Positions 1 through 11,157 are shown, counted from the stretch's first letter. The stretch: 64,000 bases of DNA from Siphonodentalium dalli (GCA_032622095.1 CP136068.1:162707465-162771464); one strand, 5' to 3'. Notes: generated by a model not told the origin, from the letters alone. Numbers and translations: made by a program.

Positions 1-9
1 AAAGAGTAA

Positions 10-295
10 AATCCAAGATGGCTGTCGACGGCCATGTTTTTTGGTCGAATGACCCCAAAATTACTCGTTCCCATCTACTTGTCAATATTAACACCCATGA
101 CAAATTTCATGATGATCAGACGAACAGTACGACCTGTAGACCGTTCTAATGGATTGAATATTGAAATCCAAGATGGCCGCTGGTGGCCATGTTTTTTTAT
201 CCAAATGAATCGTTCCGGTCTAAATGTTGATGTCAACAGCTATGTGAAATTTCATAATGATCTGACCAAAGGTACGACCTGTAGCCTGTATTGTT
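10..295. repeat. Tandem duplication, ~155 bp unit, two diverged copies
   Basis: Both halves begin with ATCCAAGATGGC followed by GGCCATGTTTTTT, and both end with a TACGACCTGTAG motif. The second copy starts near 165. The open frame across it is short and has no recognisable domain, so I read this as a non-coding duplication. The CCAAGATGGC motif recurs near 35,215. Confidence 0.6.
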
Positions 296-479
296 GACGA
301 ATTACGCACACACGCATACATGTACACACAAACGACAAAGCCATGGCAATAGCTCAAACTTTACAAAGTAAAGTTGACCTAATAATGTGGGCGGTGTAAG
401 GCAGCGTTTGTTTGCATATGGTATCTTGGTGTTGATGATTAACGAAAATACCATACAGCACTAGTCTCCCAGATGCCTC

Positions 480-990
480 GGGTTTATGTACCATAAGCTT
501 TCTCACCAAGCTTTTTACCCTGCTGGGTAAAACAAGTGTCCCACTTAACCACGGTGCGGTTATCATTGCCACCGCGGCCGAAATGCAACTACCGGTACAT
601 CGCGGCTCCACCGGCTATTAGTTAAACTACAGTTGGGCTGCGGTGTATTTGCCATTCGGCCATGGTGTAGTTACTGCTGTGTACATTCATTAAACTGAAA
701 AAAGACAATACAAACCAGAAGTCTAACCACGGTGTACATGCCATGCGGCCCCGTTGTAGTTGCTTTTCGGCCATGGTGTACATGTGTACTTGCCGCTCAG
801 CCGCGGTGCTCAAATGCAGTTACAAACTCTGACACCGCGGTCGAACGGCAAATACACTGCGGTGCCAATGGACACTTGTTTTGTCCAGCAGGGTACATCA
901 GCCAGGGCAACCCAGAAGTTAACGGTCTAACCTGGGCTTCCGAGATGGTAGGGACAACTTGGTTAGTAGGTACAACTTGGGCATGTGAAA
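480..990. repeat. Degenerate GC-richer repeat cluster with an inverted pair
   Basis: Many short variants of CGGCCRYGGTGTA with spacers recur between 540 and 870, more GC-rich than the surroundings. TGCTGGGTAAAACAAGTGTCC near 523 reappears inverted near 868 with two mismatches, so the block may fold back. Several overlapping short frames exist on both strands, none with a recognisable domain. Probably an old mobile or satellite-like element. Confidence 0.45.
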
Positions 991-999
991 GCAAGTCAT

Positions 1000-1555
1000 C
1001 ATAGTAGAAAACCTAGAACATAACACGATTTGTTCTGACTTAACCCGAGGTCAGCCAATAATAGAATGTTTGCGTCATGTGAGTGTTTAGTGATTTATAT
1101 AGCCACACAATGTTGACCGAAACGAAACCTTGCTTGAGTCTTGACAGTTAGTTTTGCAAATGTTCGTATACTAAGTATTGCATTATTATGTATTTTTCGC
1201 AACATTACATTTTCTACCTGGTTTTTAGGCACGTCATTGAAATTTGCATGCATCTTTTTTTATTTCGATTCCATCATTTCCTAATTTCTGATGATTGGTT
1301 GGTGATTATCACAATACGCCTGGGGGGGGGTGAACACTGTGCATGCATACTGTACTAGTAACTATCACAAGTATAACATACTGTGGGAACAACTTAGTGT
1401 ATGTTCAGACGACCACGATACAATCGTAAGTGAGGGAATAGTTTGTTCAGACGATTACAATCTCATCGTACATTATGATAGCATATGTTGTTCTAAAGAA
1501 TGTGATTGACTACCCTACGACCATTGTCAGCTACGATTTTTACGTACACACGGCT
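1000..1555. other. Intergenic, no gene seen
   Basis: AT-rich sequence with a short poly-G tract near 1,322 and a loosely repeated TGTTCAGACGA motif (about 1,400 and 1,450). No coding signal was recognised. Confidence 0.5.
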
Positions 1556-1557
1556 GT

Positions 1558-2545
1558 CGGCCTGTAACGATATGCTTGGTCACAATACAATATGTATCGC
1601 GATACGGGGCCAATGATACAATACGTATCATGATAGGCAAAATTTTATCCCACGAGTAAATAGCTATTCAACACTCCAAATTTGCACACTCTCAGGTTGA
1701 GTTTTAATGATAGTTTTTCTAATATTACTGTGGACTTTCATAATTGTTTAGTTATATGTGTATTGTAGTATGTAGTAATGTAGTATGCAGTATGCTCGTA
1801 CACATCCGGAAATACCAGTACAACATGACATATTGATACTGAAGACGGTAAAAGAGTTGAAAAGTTTCTCACTCATCTGTTTATATATCATATAATCACA
1901 ACAGCTGGCTGAGAATGATGTCGTTTCAAATGGTGTGACATGTTGGTCGTAACACCAGTTTTGTAAGAGGTTGCCGTCGAACATAATTTGCAGATCGTTT
2001 TAGTTCTGTCTGTCTTAATGCATGGCTTTCCATCCTCAAATGGTTACGTCCCAAAACCGAAATACTGCCAGATTTTCTACCTGTAGGCCGCTGTCGGATT
2101 GACAAGTTTTAAGCTTTCTTGAGCAGACATCTTTCCACGGCCCACGTGTTGTTGTTTTGCGCAGACGATATATCCAATATACTAGTATTTGATTGATTGA
2201 AATCACAGCAGTTCATCAAATTACACCAATCAGAGCATGGCTTACAGCCTGAGGCTAGGTTACGGAGGTCAGTCATATCACTTCCGCCAACGTTCGTGTC
2301 AAAGGTCAAAGTGCGAGCTCACGGAGACAAAGAAATTTTCAGATTTACTTCCAATAAAACTTCGTAAGCATTCACAGCTTACGGAAACGAACGAGGGGTC
2401 CCAATTTACTTCGGATGGTAACTGCATAATACGGAAGCGGAAATGTATCGTATTGTATCGAAATTACAGACAAATGAATCGCGTATAGAATCATGAATGA
2501 CTAATCGCGATGAATCGAAATCACGATGAATCGTTACAGGCCTAT
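1558..2545. mobile_element. Non-autonomous hAT-like element with terminal inverted repeats
   Basis: The left end GGCCTGTAACGAT (1,559-1,571) is matched exactly in inverted orientation at 2,531-2,543. Inside both ends are runs of ATCG-rich words (GTATCGCGATAC on the left, ATCGCGATGAATCG on the right), a layout familiar from hAT-type ends that begin YAGGCCTGTAACGAT. Candidate 8-bp flanks, ACGGCTGT and ACAGCTGC, agree at six of eight positions, so the target duplication is only tentative. The interior has no transposase frame. Confidence 0.5.
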
Positions 2546-2854
2546 ACAGCTGCGATTACATCGCAAGTGGAGGTAACCAAGGATATCCACATTTCTCATC
2601 TAGAATCAAACAGCGCTTGATATCAATTTATGACCAACGATTTTGATGTTAGCATGCGCAATCGAGCTACCGGTTACTTCCTGCGACGGAAATCGTATCA
2701 ATTTCATGCATTATTGCATAATATTTTTAAACATAACTTATTTAACATCTTCGACTTGCATTAAATTTAATTTATTTTCATGAAAAGGAATAATATGGTT
2801 GTAAATACCGGTATCGAAGGCAGATGACTCTTCTACCCGAGAGGTCTAGATTTC

Positions 2855-3000
2855 TTGGACACGGTCGTTAGACGCAACGTCAAGCTCGGTTAGTCTTTGG
2901 ATGGTTGACTGGGTTGGGTTTCCGGGTGATGCCAATGTTCGGTGCAACTTACGCACTTCTCACTCTCTCGTCCTGTTACACTGGGGGCTCGTCTGGCCAT
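2855..3000 (+). repeat. 5S-rRNA-like SINE unit, copy 1
   Basis: Contains AAGCTCGGTTAGTCTTTGGATGG, which resembles the internal promoter region of 5S rRNA (GGTTAGTACTTGGATGG in animals). The second unit 170 bp downstream shares this core and the following CTCACTCTCTCG/CCTGTTAC-type tail. It is too diverged to be a functional 5S gene. Confidence 0.5.
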
Positions 3001-3026
3001 TAGAGGACTGTCGTGATACAACCTCC

Positions 3027-3175
3027 AGGTCTCGGACATTAGATGCTTTGTCTGATCACCGAGGTTAAGTAACGTGAAGCTCGGTTAGTCCTTGGATGGG
3101 TGACCGGCTTGGAATTATGGTGCGACTCCATCACTTCTTGCTCTCAGTCTCATTCTGTTACGGTAGTGTTAATTA
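3027..3175 (+). repeat. 5S-rRNA-like SINE unit, copy 2
   Basis: A better match to 5S rRNA than copy 1: GTCTGATCACCGAGGTTAAG, then CTCGGTTAGTCCTTGGATGG and GTGACCGGCTTGGAAT, in the same order as in animal 5S. The 5' third of 5S and the terminal stem are not recognisable. This suggests a 5S-derived SINE (SINE3-like) or an old 5S pseudogene, not an active gene. Confidence 0.55.
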
Positions 3176-3974
3176 CACTGTACAATCGTCATGCTAATTT
3201 GCTACCGGGTATTGCTATTTTGCATGTTTTTAAATAATACTTGATACATACATGAATCTGTTATGTAATTCAGCAAGCGAAACATTAAATTATATTTGAA
3301 ATAGCAATTTTTTGCGGTCATTTGTGAAATAACCATGGCACAACTTGTGGTAAATTCTTTTTTTTTTATTTCAATTCAAGTTCGAAGTCACTGTCAGTGT
3401 GCGTTTTGTTTTTATTTGGTTTGTCTGCAATATTTCGCCAGTCAGTGTCGACTTTGGCTTTAAGGGCTTTGTGGACCCAATTTTTCCAAAATTTCCCTAA
3501 ATTTTATAGAGTCAGAATAAAGGATTCTGTTCATGTATATTAGTAATTATAGAAACCATGCCCATTGATGCAGCATTTTGAGAGTATACTTCATAGTGGA
3601 TTATGTTAGAAATACAAAATGTGAACTTTATTGAGATTTAAAAAAAAATAATTTACAGGCAATGGTCCAAGAAAAACAAAGTCCAAATTTAAGAATCAAA
3701 TATGGGAATATGTACTGAACACTGTGATGAATGATGTATTACAAAAAGAATATTATATTTCTTGAGTGTTCTTTGATAAAATGACTTTGAACCGGTTGTT
3801 GACAAATGATATACTAACTTCAGAATATGGTTGACTGAGAGGCAGCAGTTAATGGGTCAACCTTTCATGGCTGATGTCGAGTCCGATATGAATGGCTTTT
3901 TACCAGTGTAAACAGGTGTCAAACTTCCACATGCGTGTTCACCCTGAGTGAGTGGTGACCTACTTACTAGAATT

Positions 3975-4093
3975 ACTGTGGAAATATGGTAGCCTAGTGG
4001 TAGGGGTATGATTGAGGATTAGCATTCTATTGTCAACAGAGTCCAGAGCAGTTACAATGGCCAGCTGTTAACCCGTGCCTGCTACCACCCACA
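3975..4093 (+). repeat. Possible tRNA-derived SINE fragment
   Basis: GGTAGCCTAGTGGTAGGGG near 3,989 fits the RNA polymerase III A-box pattern TRGCNNAGYNGG. A clear B box is not visible, and the sequence does not fold as an obvious intact tRNA. It stops at TGCTACCACCCACA, which is repeated after the nested element (4,976-4,989). Confidence 0.35.
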
Positions 4094-4975
4094 GGTACAT
4101 GTAACAAATATTTTATTACTTACTATAAAAAAGAAAGGTATGCCATTCTGGCAGCCAAATTTAAATTTGGTTTGGCGCCTTGACCGGCGGGGGTTTATCT
4201 GCACCGATTTAATTCGGGTAAACGGCTAAATATGCAATAACTTACGTATACATACAGTATAATATGCGATTACCACTGCATATGTTGCTTATTTCCTTAT
4301 TCCAATAAAAGTGTATGTATTTGATATCTTAGATGATTTTATATAAGTGACAAGTCAATATTTTGTCCGTATATTCACAGTGAATTGTAGCTGGCCGCTG
4401 ATTGGTTGAAATAAAAAAATACCTCTTTATTTTTGTTCCGTATGTCACATGACTTTTGTTGATACACAAAACGACATGTTGTCAAATATGGACGCCACTG
4501 TGATGAGCAGGCACAATGTTAATTCACCAAATTGATCTCCTCTGTGAGCACATGGCCATGATGGTGACTTCCATCTTCACCCGTCTTCACCACGCTCGAA
4601 GTTGCAACCAGGAAGTAAGTTCAAATTTCCCGCAAATAATCCAGAAATAGCTCGGCCAATCGGTGAACATCAATAATTCACTGCGGGTCCAAGATGAAAT
4701 ACGGATGGATTCCCGATCAAGGTGCAATGTTTTATCGTTGTAAACAGTTAGTAATACCAAATATTGTAAAATTCAAGCAGAGAGGGCACAAGGTAGCACA
4801 TTTCGTATACTAATCTGTTTTTTAACGTAAGTCATAAAACATTTTGCCATTTACCCGAACAAAATCGGTGCAAATTAACTCCTACACGGCCGAATCAACA
4901 ATGGCTGCTCAATCTTGCCACCAGAATGTCCGGCCTTATATGTATATAGTATATATATAAAAAAACAAGCGCCTG
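4094..4975. mobile_element. Nested foldback element flanked by a 14-bp direct repeat
   Basis: The two halves (about 4,141-4,420 and 4,640-4,935) are diverged reverse complements: GCACCGATTT..TTCGGGTAAA pairs with TTTACCCGAA..AAATCGGTGC, and CATTCTGGCAG pairs with its complement near the right end. TGCTACCACCCACA lies immediately on both sides (4,080-4,093; 4,976-4,989), as expected of a target-site duplication. No coding content. Confidence 0.6.
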
Positions 4976-5457
4976 TGCTACCACCCACATAGCCAACATT
5001 CAAGCAAGTATATATCATTTGTCAACAACCGGTTCAAAGTAATTTTATCAAAGAACACTCAAGAAATATAATATTCTTTTTGTAATACATCATTCATCAC
5101 AGTGTTCAGTACATATTCCCATACGGTATTTGATCATATTTGATTCTTAGATTTGGACTTGGACCATTGCCTGTAAAAAAAAAAAAATTTAAATCTCAAT
5201 AAAGTTCACATTTTGTATTTCTAACATAATCCACCATGAAGTATACTCTCAAAATGTTGCATCAATGGGCTCGGTTTATATTATGACTAATATACATGAA
5301 CAGAATCCTTTATTTGGACTCTATAAAATTTTGGGACATTTTGGAAAAATTGGGTCCACAAAGCCCTTAAGAAATCTATTCTTAGAATGGATTTCATAAA
5401 AAAAAAATATGTACACATTCCTTACCTCAGTTGTGTTCATAATCGTAGGTGTTGAGT

Positions 5458-6245
5458 TATTATACTTCCATGGTGTAACCAAGGAAGTATATTGTTTTTC
5501 TACTGAGGTCGTTTTCCGTTTATTTCGAAATACTCAGAAACTGATTGCAATAGGAACGCGAAATCTCTAGCGAATGTAGGCATCGAAGGTTTACTAAATA
5601 TAATGGTATCACGATTTCCGCCCAATGTTTCTTGGCGGAGTTATGGCCCTTTTTTGATTATTTTTCATTGTTATTATACTTCCATGGTGTAACCAAGGAA
5701 GTATATTGTTTTTCTATTGGGGCCGTTTTCCGTTTTATTGAAAATACTCAGAAACTAATTGGAGGAGGACCGTGAAATCTCTAGGGAACGTAGGCATCTA
5801 GGGGATACTGAAAATGAAGGTATCGCGATGTCGCCAGAACGCTTCGCCACGGAATGAAATTTAAAAAAAAAAAAAATTTCACTATTATTATTATTATTAA
5901 AATACTCAACACTTTTATAATCACTATATTTCGGAAAGTATGAGCAGTAGAAAACTAAAAGTTGGTAAGTATGTTGGGGCAAATGAGTTTTATGCCTTAG
6001 TCGCATAACGAATATTGTCCGCGCTTTCTTCGCAGAGTTATCTCCCCTTATACGAAAACATGTCATTTTATTATCTCGGAAATTATAAGGAGCAGAGCAT
6101 CGAAAATTGGACCGCATGCACAACTCGACATGCCCTACATACCCAACGGCATCAAAACTTGTGTCCGAGCTTTTTCTGAGGAGTTACCGCCCATAAATAG
6201 GCAAACCTCAAATTGGTTGTACTCAGCTGTTCTTTTGTATAATTG
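5458..6245 (+). mobile_element. Helitron-like (HINE-type) element fragment, family A, 5' part
   Basis: Two tandem copies of a ~213-bp 5' module (5,458-5,671 and 5,672-5,880) each start with TATACTTCCATGGTGTAACC, which folds with the following GGAAGTATAT. They are followed by an ATT microsatellite and a module matching 40,500-40,860 in reverse complement. The downstream ~900-bp module, minisatellite and 3' hairpin seen in the full copy (38,972-41,069) are absent, so this copy is 3'-truncated. Open frames on the minus strand here recur in the other copies but match no known domain. Confidence 0.7.
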
Positions 6246-6249
6246 TAGA

Positions 6250-6930
6250 TAACCGAATTCGGTTTTCGCAGTCCTCTTGGTAGTTGTCAGTTCATTGCGA
6301 AAACAAAAACTGTACAGGGTCGGTCATATATTTTTACATTGGGGTAGGGGCAAATTTTTCGAAAAACAAAAATCTTAACGAAAGTAGTCTATTAAGGTAT
6401 GCGCATTCCATGAGTGAAGTTGATCATACAGCAAAACGAAATTCTGAAATCCGATCAGAAACACCAGAGTTGTTGGTCCTGGAAATTGACATTTTTGCGC
6501 TGATCTGCTAACGACCGCAACTCCTCTAAAAGTATCCGACAATAAAAGCCGTATCACACGCTGGTGTGACCGGAATAAAGAGCGCAAGTGGTGCGCCAAA
6601 ATATGCCAGGTTCGGTTCAGTATTGTGGGTTTGGGGAGGGGGTGGTCCCAGGTCCCAATTTGTTTTGGTCTCAGAATCAGATGAAACTTGGAATATAACA
6701 TCTACCGTACAAGCTGATTAGGAAACTGAAAACAGATCGTTAATCCGTTGGAACATGTCGGAGATTTGGTCCCTCAAAGTTTAAAATTGGGCACATATGC
6801 TTGTCAATTTCAAAATGTTATTCGTCTCATAAGTTTTCATAATGGTAACTCGCATTGCGCTGTAATATTACTTGTTATATAGGGTTTGTAACCATGCCTT
6901 TGATGATTAGGTCAGTAAGGAACATGGTTG
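6250..6930. other. Intergenic, no gene seen
   Basis: Unique-looking sequence with short overlapping frames on both strands (about 6,284-6,511 plus and 6,375-6,701 minus). Neither has a recognisable domain or convincing splice context. Confidence 0.4.
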
Positions 6931-7690
6931 GTAAATATATATGTGAGAGTTATGGAGGCACGGACTCATTATGAGTGGTCATTGCTCATATTTGCTTAAC
7001 TCAGTGAACGTGAACAAATTCTCATTTTTTATCAAAATGGCCATGTGTCGATCGGAATGGTACATTGTCTAGCCCAGACTGTAATGATATTATCCACGAC
7101 CTAACCACATCAGATACGGGGACATCCTTAAAAGGGAAGCCCTTTTCACCGAGAGGTTATGAAGCGTATCAGTCTGAACATGGGTCCGAAATTCTTGATC
7201 TGCCATTCTGCGACCATATGATTAATGGTACTGGCGTATATATATATATATATATGTCAGAGTTATGGAGGCACGGACTCAGTATGAGTGTTCGGTGAAT
7301 AGCAATTCGACCCACATAGGTTGCTATCTTGAAGGGTGTCCTTAGTCGCATTGGTAATGTAACAGCATGTTGTGGTGAAGATGTCGGATATAAAATCAGC
7401 CAAATTACACATGGTTTTATCAGATAGGGGAACAATATATATCTAAATGAGCAATTCCATGGATATGCTATTATGAATATGTCGAGAGATCTGAATGTGT
7501 TTTGATGTTCAGCAGTATCATCCAGACTTTTACTTTTGATGTTTTCATCAGTAAGGATACTGCCTGTTAATACAGAACTATAGATTAGGTGAATGTAAAT
7601 TGGACCCGCACATGTTGATATTGCGAAGGGTTTTACAAGGCGCAATGTTAATGTGACAGCATTTTGTGAGGCAAATATGTTTGGTTAAAT
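6930..7690. repeat. Diverged direct repeats, ~320-340 bp spacing
   Basis: GAGTTATGGAGGCACGGACTC occurs near 6,948 and again near 7,258 with one change. The stretch after the second copy (GACCC..CATAGGTTG, GAAGGGTGTCCTTAG, TGTAACAGCATGTTGTG) recurs in diverged form near 7,597-7,670. A (TA)n run sits at about 7,237-7,254. Long frames on the minus strand follow the repeat and are probably not genes. Confidence 0.5.
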
Positions 7691-7699
7691 CAGTCACTT

Positions 7700-9035
7700 C
7701 ATACATCTTTTTGTTCAGCACAAAGCACACTACACATTTAATTGGACAGTTCCATGTAAATATATTTTAGATGTCCTAAGGAATATTCATTTCCTAATGT
7801 AATGACACTGTTAAGATACACTTGAGTCGATCACAAACATATAGTAGCAAATCGATTTATAAACAAGTTTGTGATCCGTTAAAATGTTTTACAATTAAAA
7901 TTACACATAGCTTTGGGCACAGATGTTGCTACTTACAATTGCCACATCCATGCCATATTGGGTGGCAGTCAAAGTAATTGTTGTGCGAGGGGATTGTATT
8001 TGTACTTAACAATGACTAGTGTTTGTGATTGTTTGGAAGAGGCTTTTTAAATAAATAGCGTTTACGTGAAAAATTAAGAATATCTAAATTCACTCGCTAT
8101 CACATCTCTAGATCTTTGCAGATCTATACAGAGAATACTGTCTCCATGCAGTTTTTCGACCTACTTAGACCACATGAACGCGACAAGGGGAGCCATAATT
8201 TTTTTCTCAATGTTGCATACATGCCGATTGCAATAGTATCTAGTAGGTTAATGTTTGTTGTTTGATATGTTGTATTTTCCCGGTCCAAGCTATTTAAAGT
8301 TTTCTTGTGAAATTTTAGGCGCCCAGGCACTGACATACGTACACACCCGCGATAACGATTGGATCATCTGCCTCGGCGTGCATATTTGCATTTTATTTTC
8401 TCTTTTCTATGTTGCTAATTAGCATATTTTCCACATACGCGCCTTTCATTTAAAGCGTAGACATGTATTCGTAAAATTGTGATCTAATTAATGGAGCGGA
8501 TATAATAGTCCCACCTATCACTGGTGTTGGGTTTGAAACGACCGCAATGCATATTTTGATCCGATATAACGTAATTGTGTAACCAACCCCTATAATTGCA
8601 AGGTATATTATACTTCTCAATTCCTAATATACTATGTATTAGAATGTTGACTTGTATTGCATTTTTAGATTATAAATTGAAGACTGATATTGAGACACTG
8701 ACAATCAATGTTATGGATGTACATTATTGCATGTGTATGTTGGTGATTATCACATGTTACTTACATGTACATGTATATAGTGTGGAGTTATCAAGCTGCT
8801 CAATATATTTTGGCAAATAAACATTAATTGTATACGAAAACCTTTGTAGAGTTCTCCCTTAGGAAGATGTTACATCTTTTCAGATCTGCCAATATATAAT
8901 CATACGTGTGTCTATGTATCTGATGTGTACTTACTGCTATTGGCATTTCTGGTTGGAACTTGAGTTTGGTAAGCCGTAGTTAGCGGATGGTAGACGGCAT
9001 GCATTCAGGCTAGTCATAACATTACAACTAAATAT
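7700..9035. other. Intergenic, no gene seen
   Basis: AT-rich stretch without long open frames, recognised motifs or clear repeats. A 74-residue frame at 8,596-8,820 has a composition typical of chance frames in AT-rich DNA. Confidence 0.4.
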
Positions 9036-9038
9036 TTA

Positions 9039-9425
9039 CTAGCTGGTGGGCCCGACTTCGTCCGGGCTGTTTCCCCTCTGCTTTCCATCGAAAGGCGCGA
9101 TTTGACCTTGAATTGACCATTTTTAAGGTCAAGGTCAGGTCGGGGTAACGATTCGACCCGTCCAAAACAAACTCTCGACAAAAGTACCCCTAGGTATCAA
9201 AGTTTGTCGAAATCCGTCCGTTTTACCCGATTTGACCTTGAATTGACCATTTTGAAGGTCAATGTCAGGTCGGGGTCACTATTTGACCCGTCCAAAACAC
9301 TCACCGGACAAAAGTACCCACAGGTATCAAATTTCGTCGAAATCAGTCTGGCAGTTTTCCCGGCTATTGATAACAGACAAACAGACAGACAAACAGACAG
9401 AAGTCCCAAAATATATATTAGATAT
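9039..9425 (-). mobile_element. Helitron-like element, family B, short copy
   Basis: Read on the minus strand it begins near 9,425 with an AT-rich start and a CTGT/TTGT microsatellite (9,370-9,402), continues through ~2.3 units of a 130-bp minisatellite (TTTGACC marks at 9,101 and 9,231), and ends with a hairpin (9,050-9,067, GCCCG..TCCGGGC) followed by CCACCAG and CTAG (9,039-9,042) next to T. Hairpin plus CTRR next to T is the classic Helitron 3' end. About 390 bp, non-coding, non-autonomous. Confidence 0.6.
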
Positions 9426-9429
9426 ATGA

Positions 9430-10005
9430 AAGGGAAAATCAGTTCATGAGTACATGTACCAGAAGGAAAGCTCCGATGGAATTTCAACATTTATCTGGGA
9501 GTGTTATACATATACAGAGACCAGAAGGAAAACTCTGAAGGAATTTCAGTTTCAGTCCCATACAGCTGTAAACAAGAACAACATGTCAGAACAAATTGAA
9601 GCTGATACAATGCCTCGATTCAATGCACATAATAGATCATCGAGTGAAAAGGATGAACAGGACATGTCACTCCTAATATAAAATAAATGTGACGGTTTCG
9701 TATTCACCATCAAACGTGTAATTTTCTGGCCGTGTTCCGTGACCAAGTACCACTCCAATTCGAATAAAATGTCTCTGGCAATTGAAATAAGATCTTGTAC
9801 ATCCATGCCTGTCAGTTTATTTCACCATACATGTCAGGCGACCTTTTCACTAACCTCAGTGCGCACACACGTGACTGGATGCACCTAAAATGCTCAATCA
9901 GCTATTTGGGAGCAGGTTACAACATACAAGGATATTACCTGAGTTCAGTTTAACTCAATTGTAACGAAATATATGTTATTTTCCAATACAAGATTGCGGA
10001 ACCGT
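9430..10005. other. Intergenic with short duplicated motif
   Basis: ACCAGAAGGAAARCTC followed by GAATTTCA is present at about 9,456 and 9,521, a ~65-bp partial duplication. Overlapping frames on both strands (9,454-9,681 plus, 9,552-9,806 minus) show no known domain. Confidence 0.4.
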
Positions 10006-10009
10006 TTGA

Positions 10010-10630
10010 CAACCCGCCATGCCCGTCCAGCAGTTAAACATCCTGTTTAGCAATGCGGCTGCTGCAGTTCAGTCGATTCTTGTGAATGCAGTTTAGCTCA
10101 ATTTAACGAAGTCAGCAGAGTATAGGTTGTGCAAATGACTTGTAATCGATGGTCCAAGTACAGGGATGGCTCACAGTTGACCGACCTCCACCACAGTTCA
10201 ACAGTTTAAAATCCCATTCAGCACGTTACGTACAGTTCAGCAGATTACCCCGAACGCAGATTAACATTTTTAACGACGATTGTCGGGTATAGGTAATGCA
10301 AATAACTTTTAATCAAATGGACCAAAATCAAATATAGGGAGGGAATACTATTGCACCGACTTTCACCCAGTTTAAAATCACGTTCGGCACTTCATCGGAT
10401 ACTGTTCAGCAGATCCCCCGAAAGTAGCTTAACCGATTTCTAACTATAGGATAGTCAGGTATAGGTTATGCAAATGACTTACAATCGATGGGCCATAACT
10501 AAGTACAGAGATGGAACACAATTAACATTTTAACGGACATCCACCCCTGTTCAACAGTTCAAAATCGCGTTCAGCAAATACTCGATTACAGTTTAGCAGA
10601 TTCCAACGAACGCAGTTTAACCGATATTTA
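10010..10630 (+). repeat. Degenerate ~168-bp satellite, about 3.6 copies
   Basis: GTATAGGTTGTGCAAATGAC (near 10,120), GTATAGGTAATGCAAATAAC (near 10,288) and GTATAGGTTATGCAAATGAC (near 10,458) mark successive units about 168-170 bp apart. The region between them (CAGTTTAAAATC, TTCAGCAGATT, GTTTAACCGAT) also repeats. It ends just before a (CT)n run at about 10,650-10,670. Non-coding. Confidence 0.65.
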
Positions 10631-10639
10631 ATCCAGTTT

Positions 10640-11155
10640 TTTTTATTTAGACTCTCTCTCTCTCTCTCTGAAACCCATACTTTCGGAACAGCTTGCATCT
10701 TAATCTACGCCAATATTATAATTATCAAACTGAGCGGTGTATCCTCCACCAATGAAACTACTGACAGATACTGACTCCGAACTTGACAGAATTTTCAAAA
10801 TCCCTCAACATGCTTTATAATATTTTGCTCTAGAATACGATGGCATCCTATCTCTACCAAATATAATCGAAGCCTTATCTCATAGATCGAATACTGCCAT
10901 ATAATATGGAATGAGTTAAGTATTATATCTCATTACCTTATTATAGTATCCGACAAGCCAAATTTCGTGGCAGAATGTTGGCATCCTTGGGAGGTGTGGT
11001 AAGTGGCCCTAAAATATATCCCCACCGAATCGATCTAAACGTTTGGTTTGGGGCACCGCACTGTCAGTCGGTTAGTAACATGATACATTAGAATAGCATA
11101 AACACTGCCACGCTTGTTCGAACTATATGATATATAGAGAACACCCATTGAAATG
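10640..11155. other. Intergenic with (CT)n microsatellite
   Basis: A CT dinucleotide run lies at about 10,651-10,669. The rest is AT-rich with no recognised feature up to the 3' end of the Helitron-like fragment at 11,158. Confidence 0.4.
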
Positions 11156-11157
11156 CC

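Larger units (their letters stand above)
3460..5371. repeat. Large inverted repeat (foldback), ~360-bp arms
   Basis: The left arm (3,460-3,816) and right arm (5,007-5,371) are reverse complements with few changes; the outer edges read TTTAAGGGCTTTGTGGACCC and its complement. The ~1.2 kb between the arms holds a tRNA-like segment and a second foldback element, so the structure is nested. No open frame of note. Likely a long-TIR non-autonomous DNA transposon. Confidence 0.75.

Noticed and set aside
3035-3125. Functional 5S rRNA gene
   Set aside because: Only the middle and 3' part of the 5S sequence is recognisable, with substitutions and no terminal stem.
5755-6123. 122-codon minus-strand frame and its relatives at 11,287-11,562 and 40,453-40,776
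   Set aside because: Similar peptides at three loci reflect copies of one Helitron-like element; homopolymers enter the frame and no domain is recognisable.
7169-7645. 158-codon minus-strand open frame
   Set aside because: It runs through diverged direct repeats and a (TA)n tract, and has no domain-like composition.
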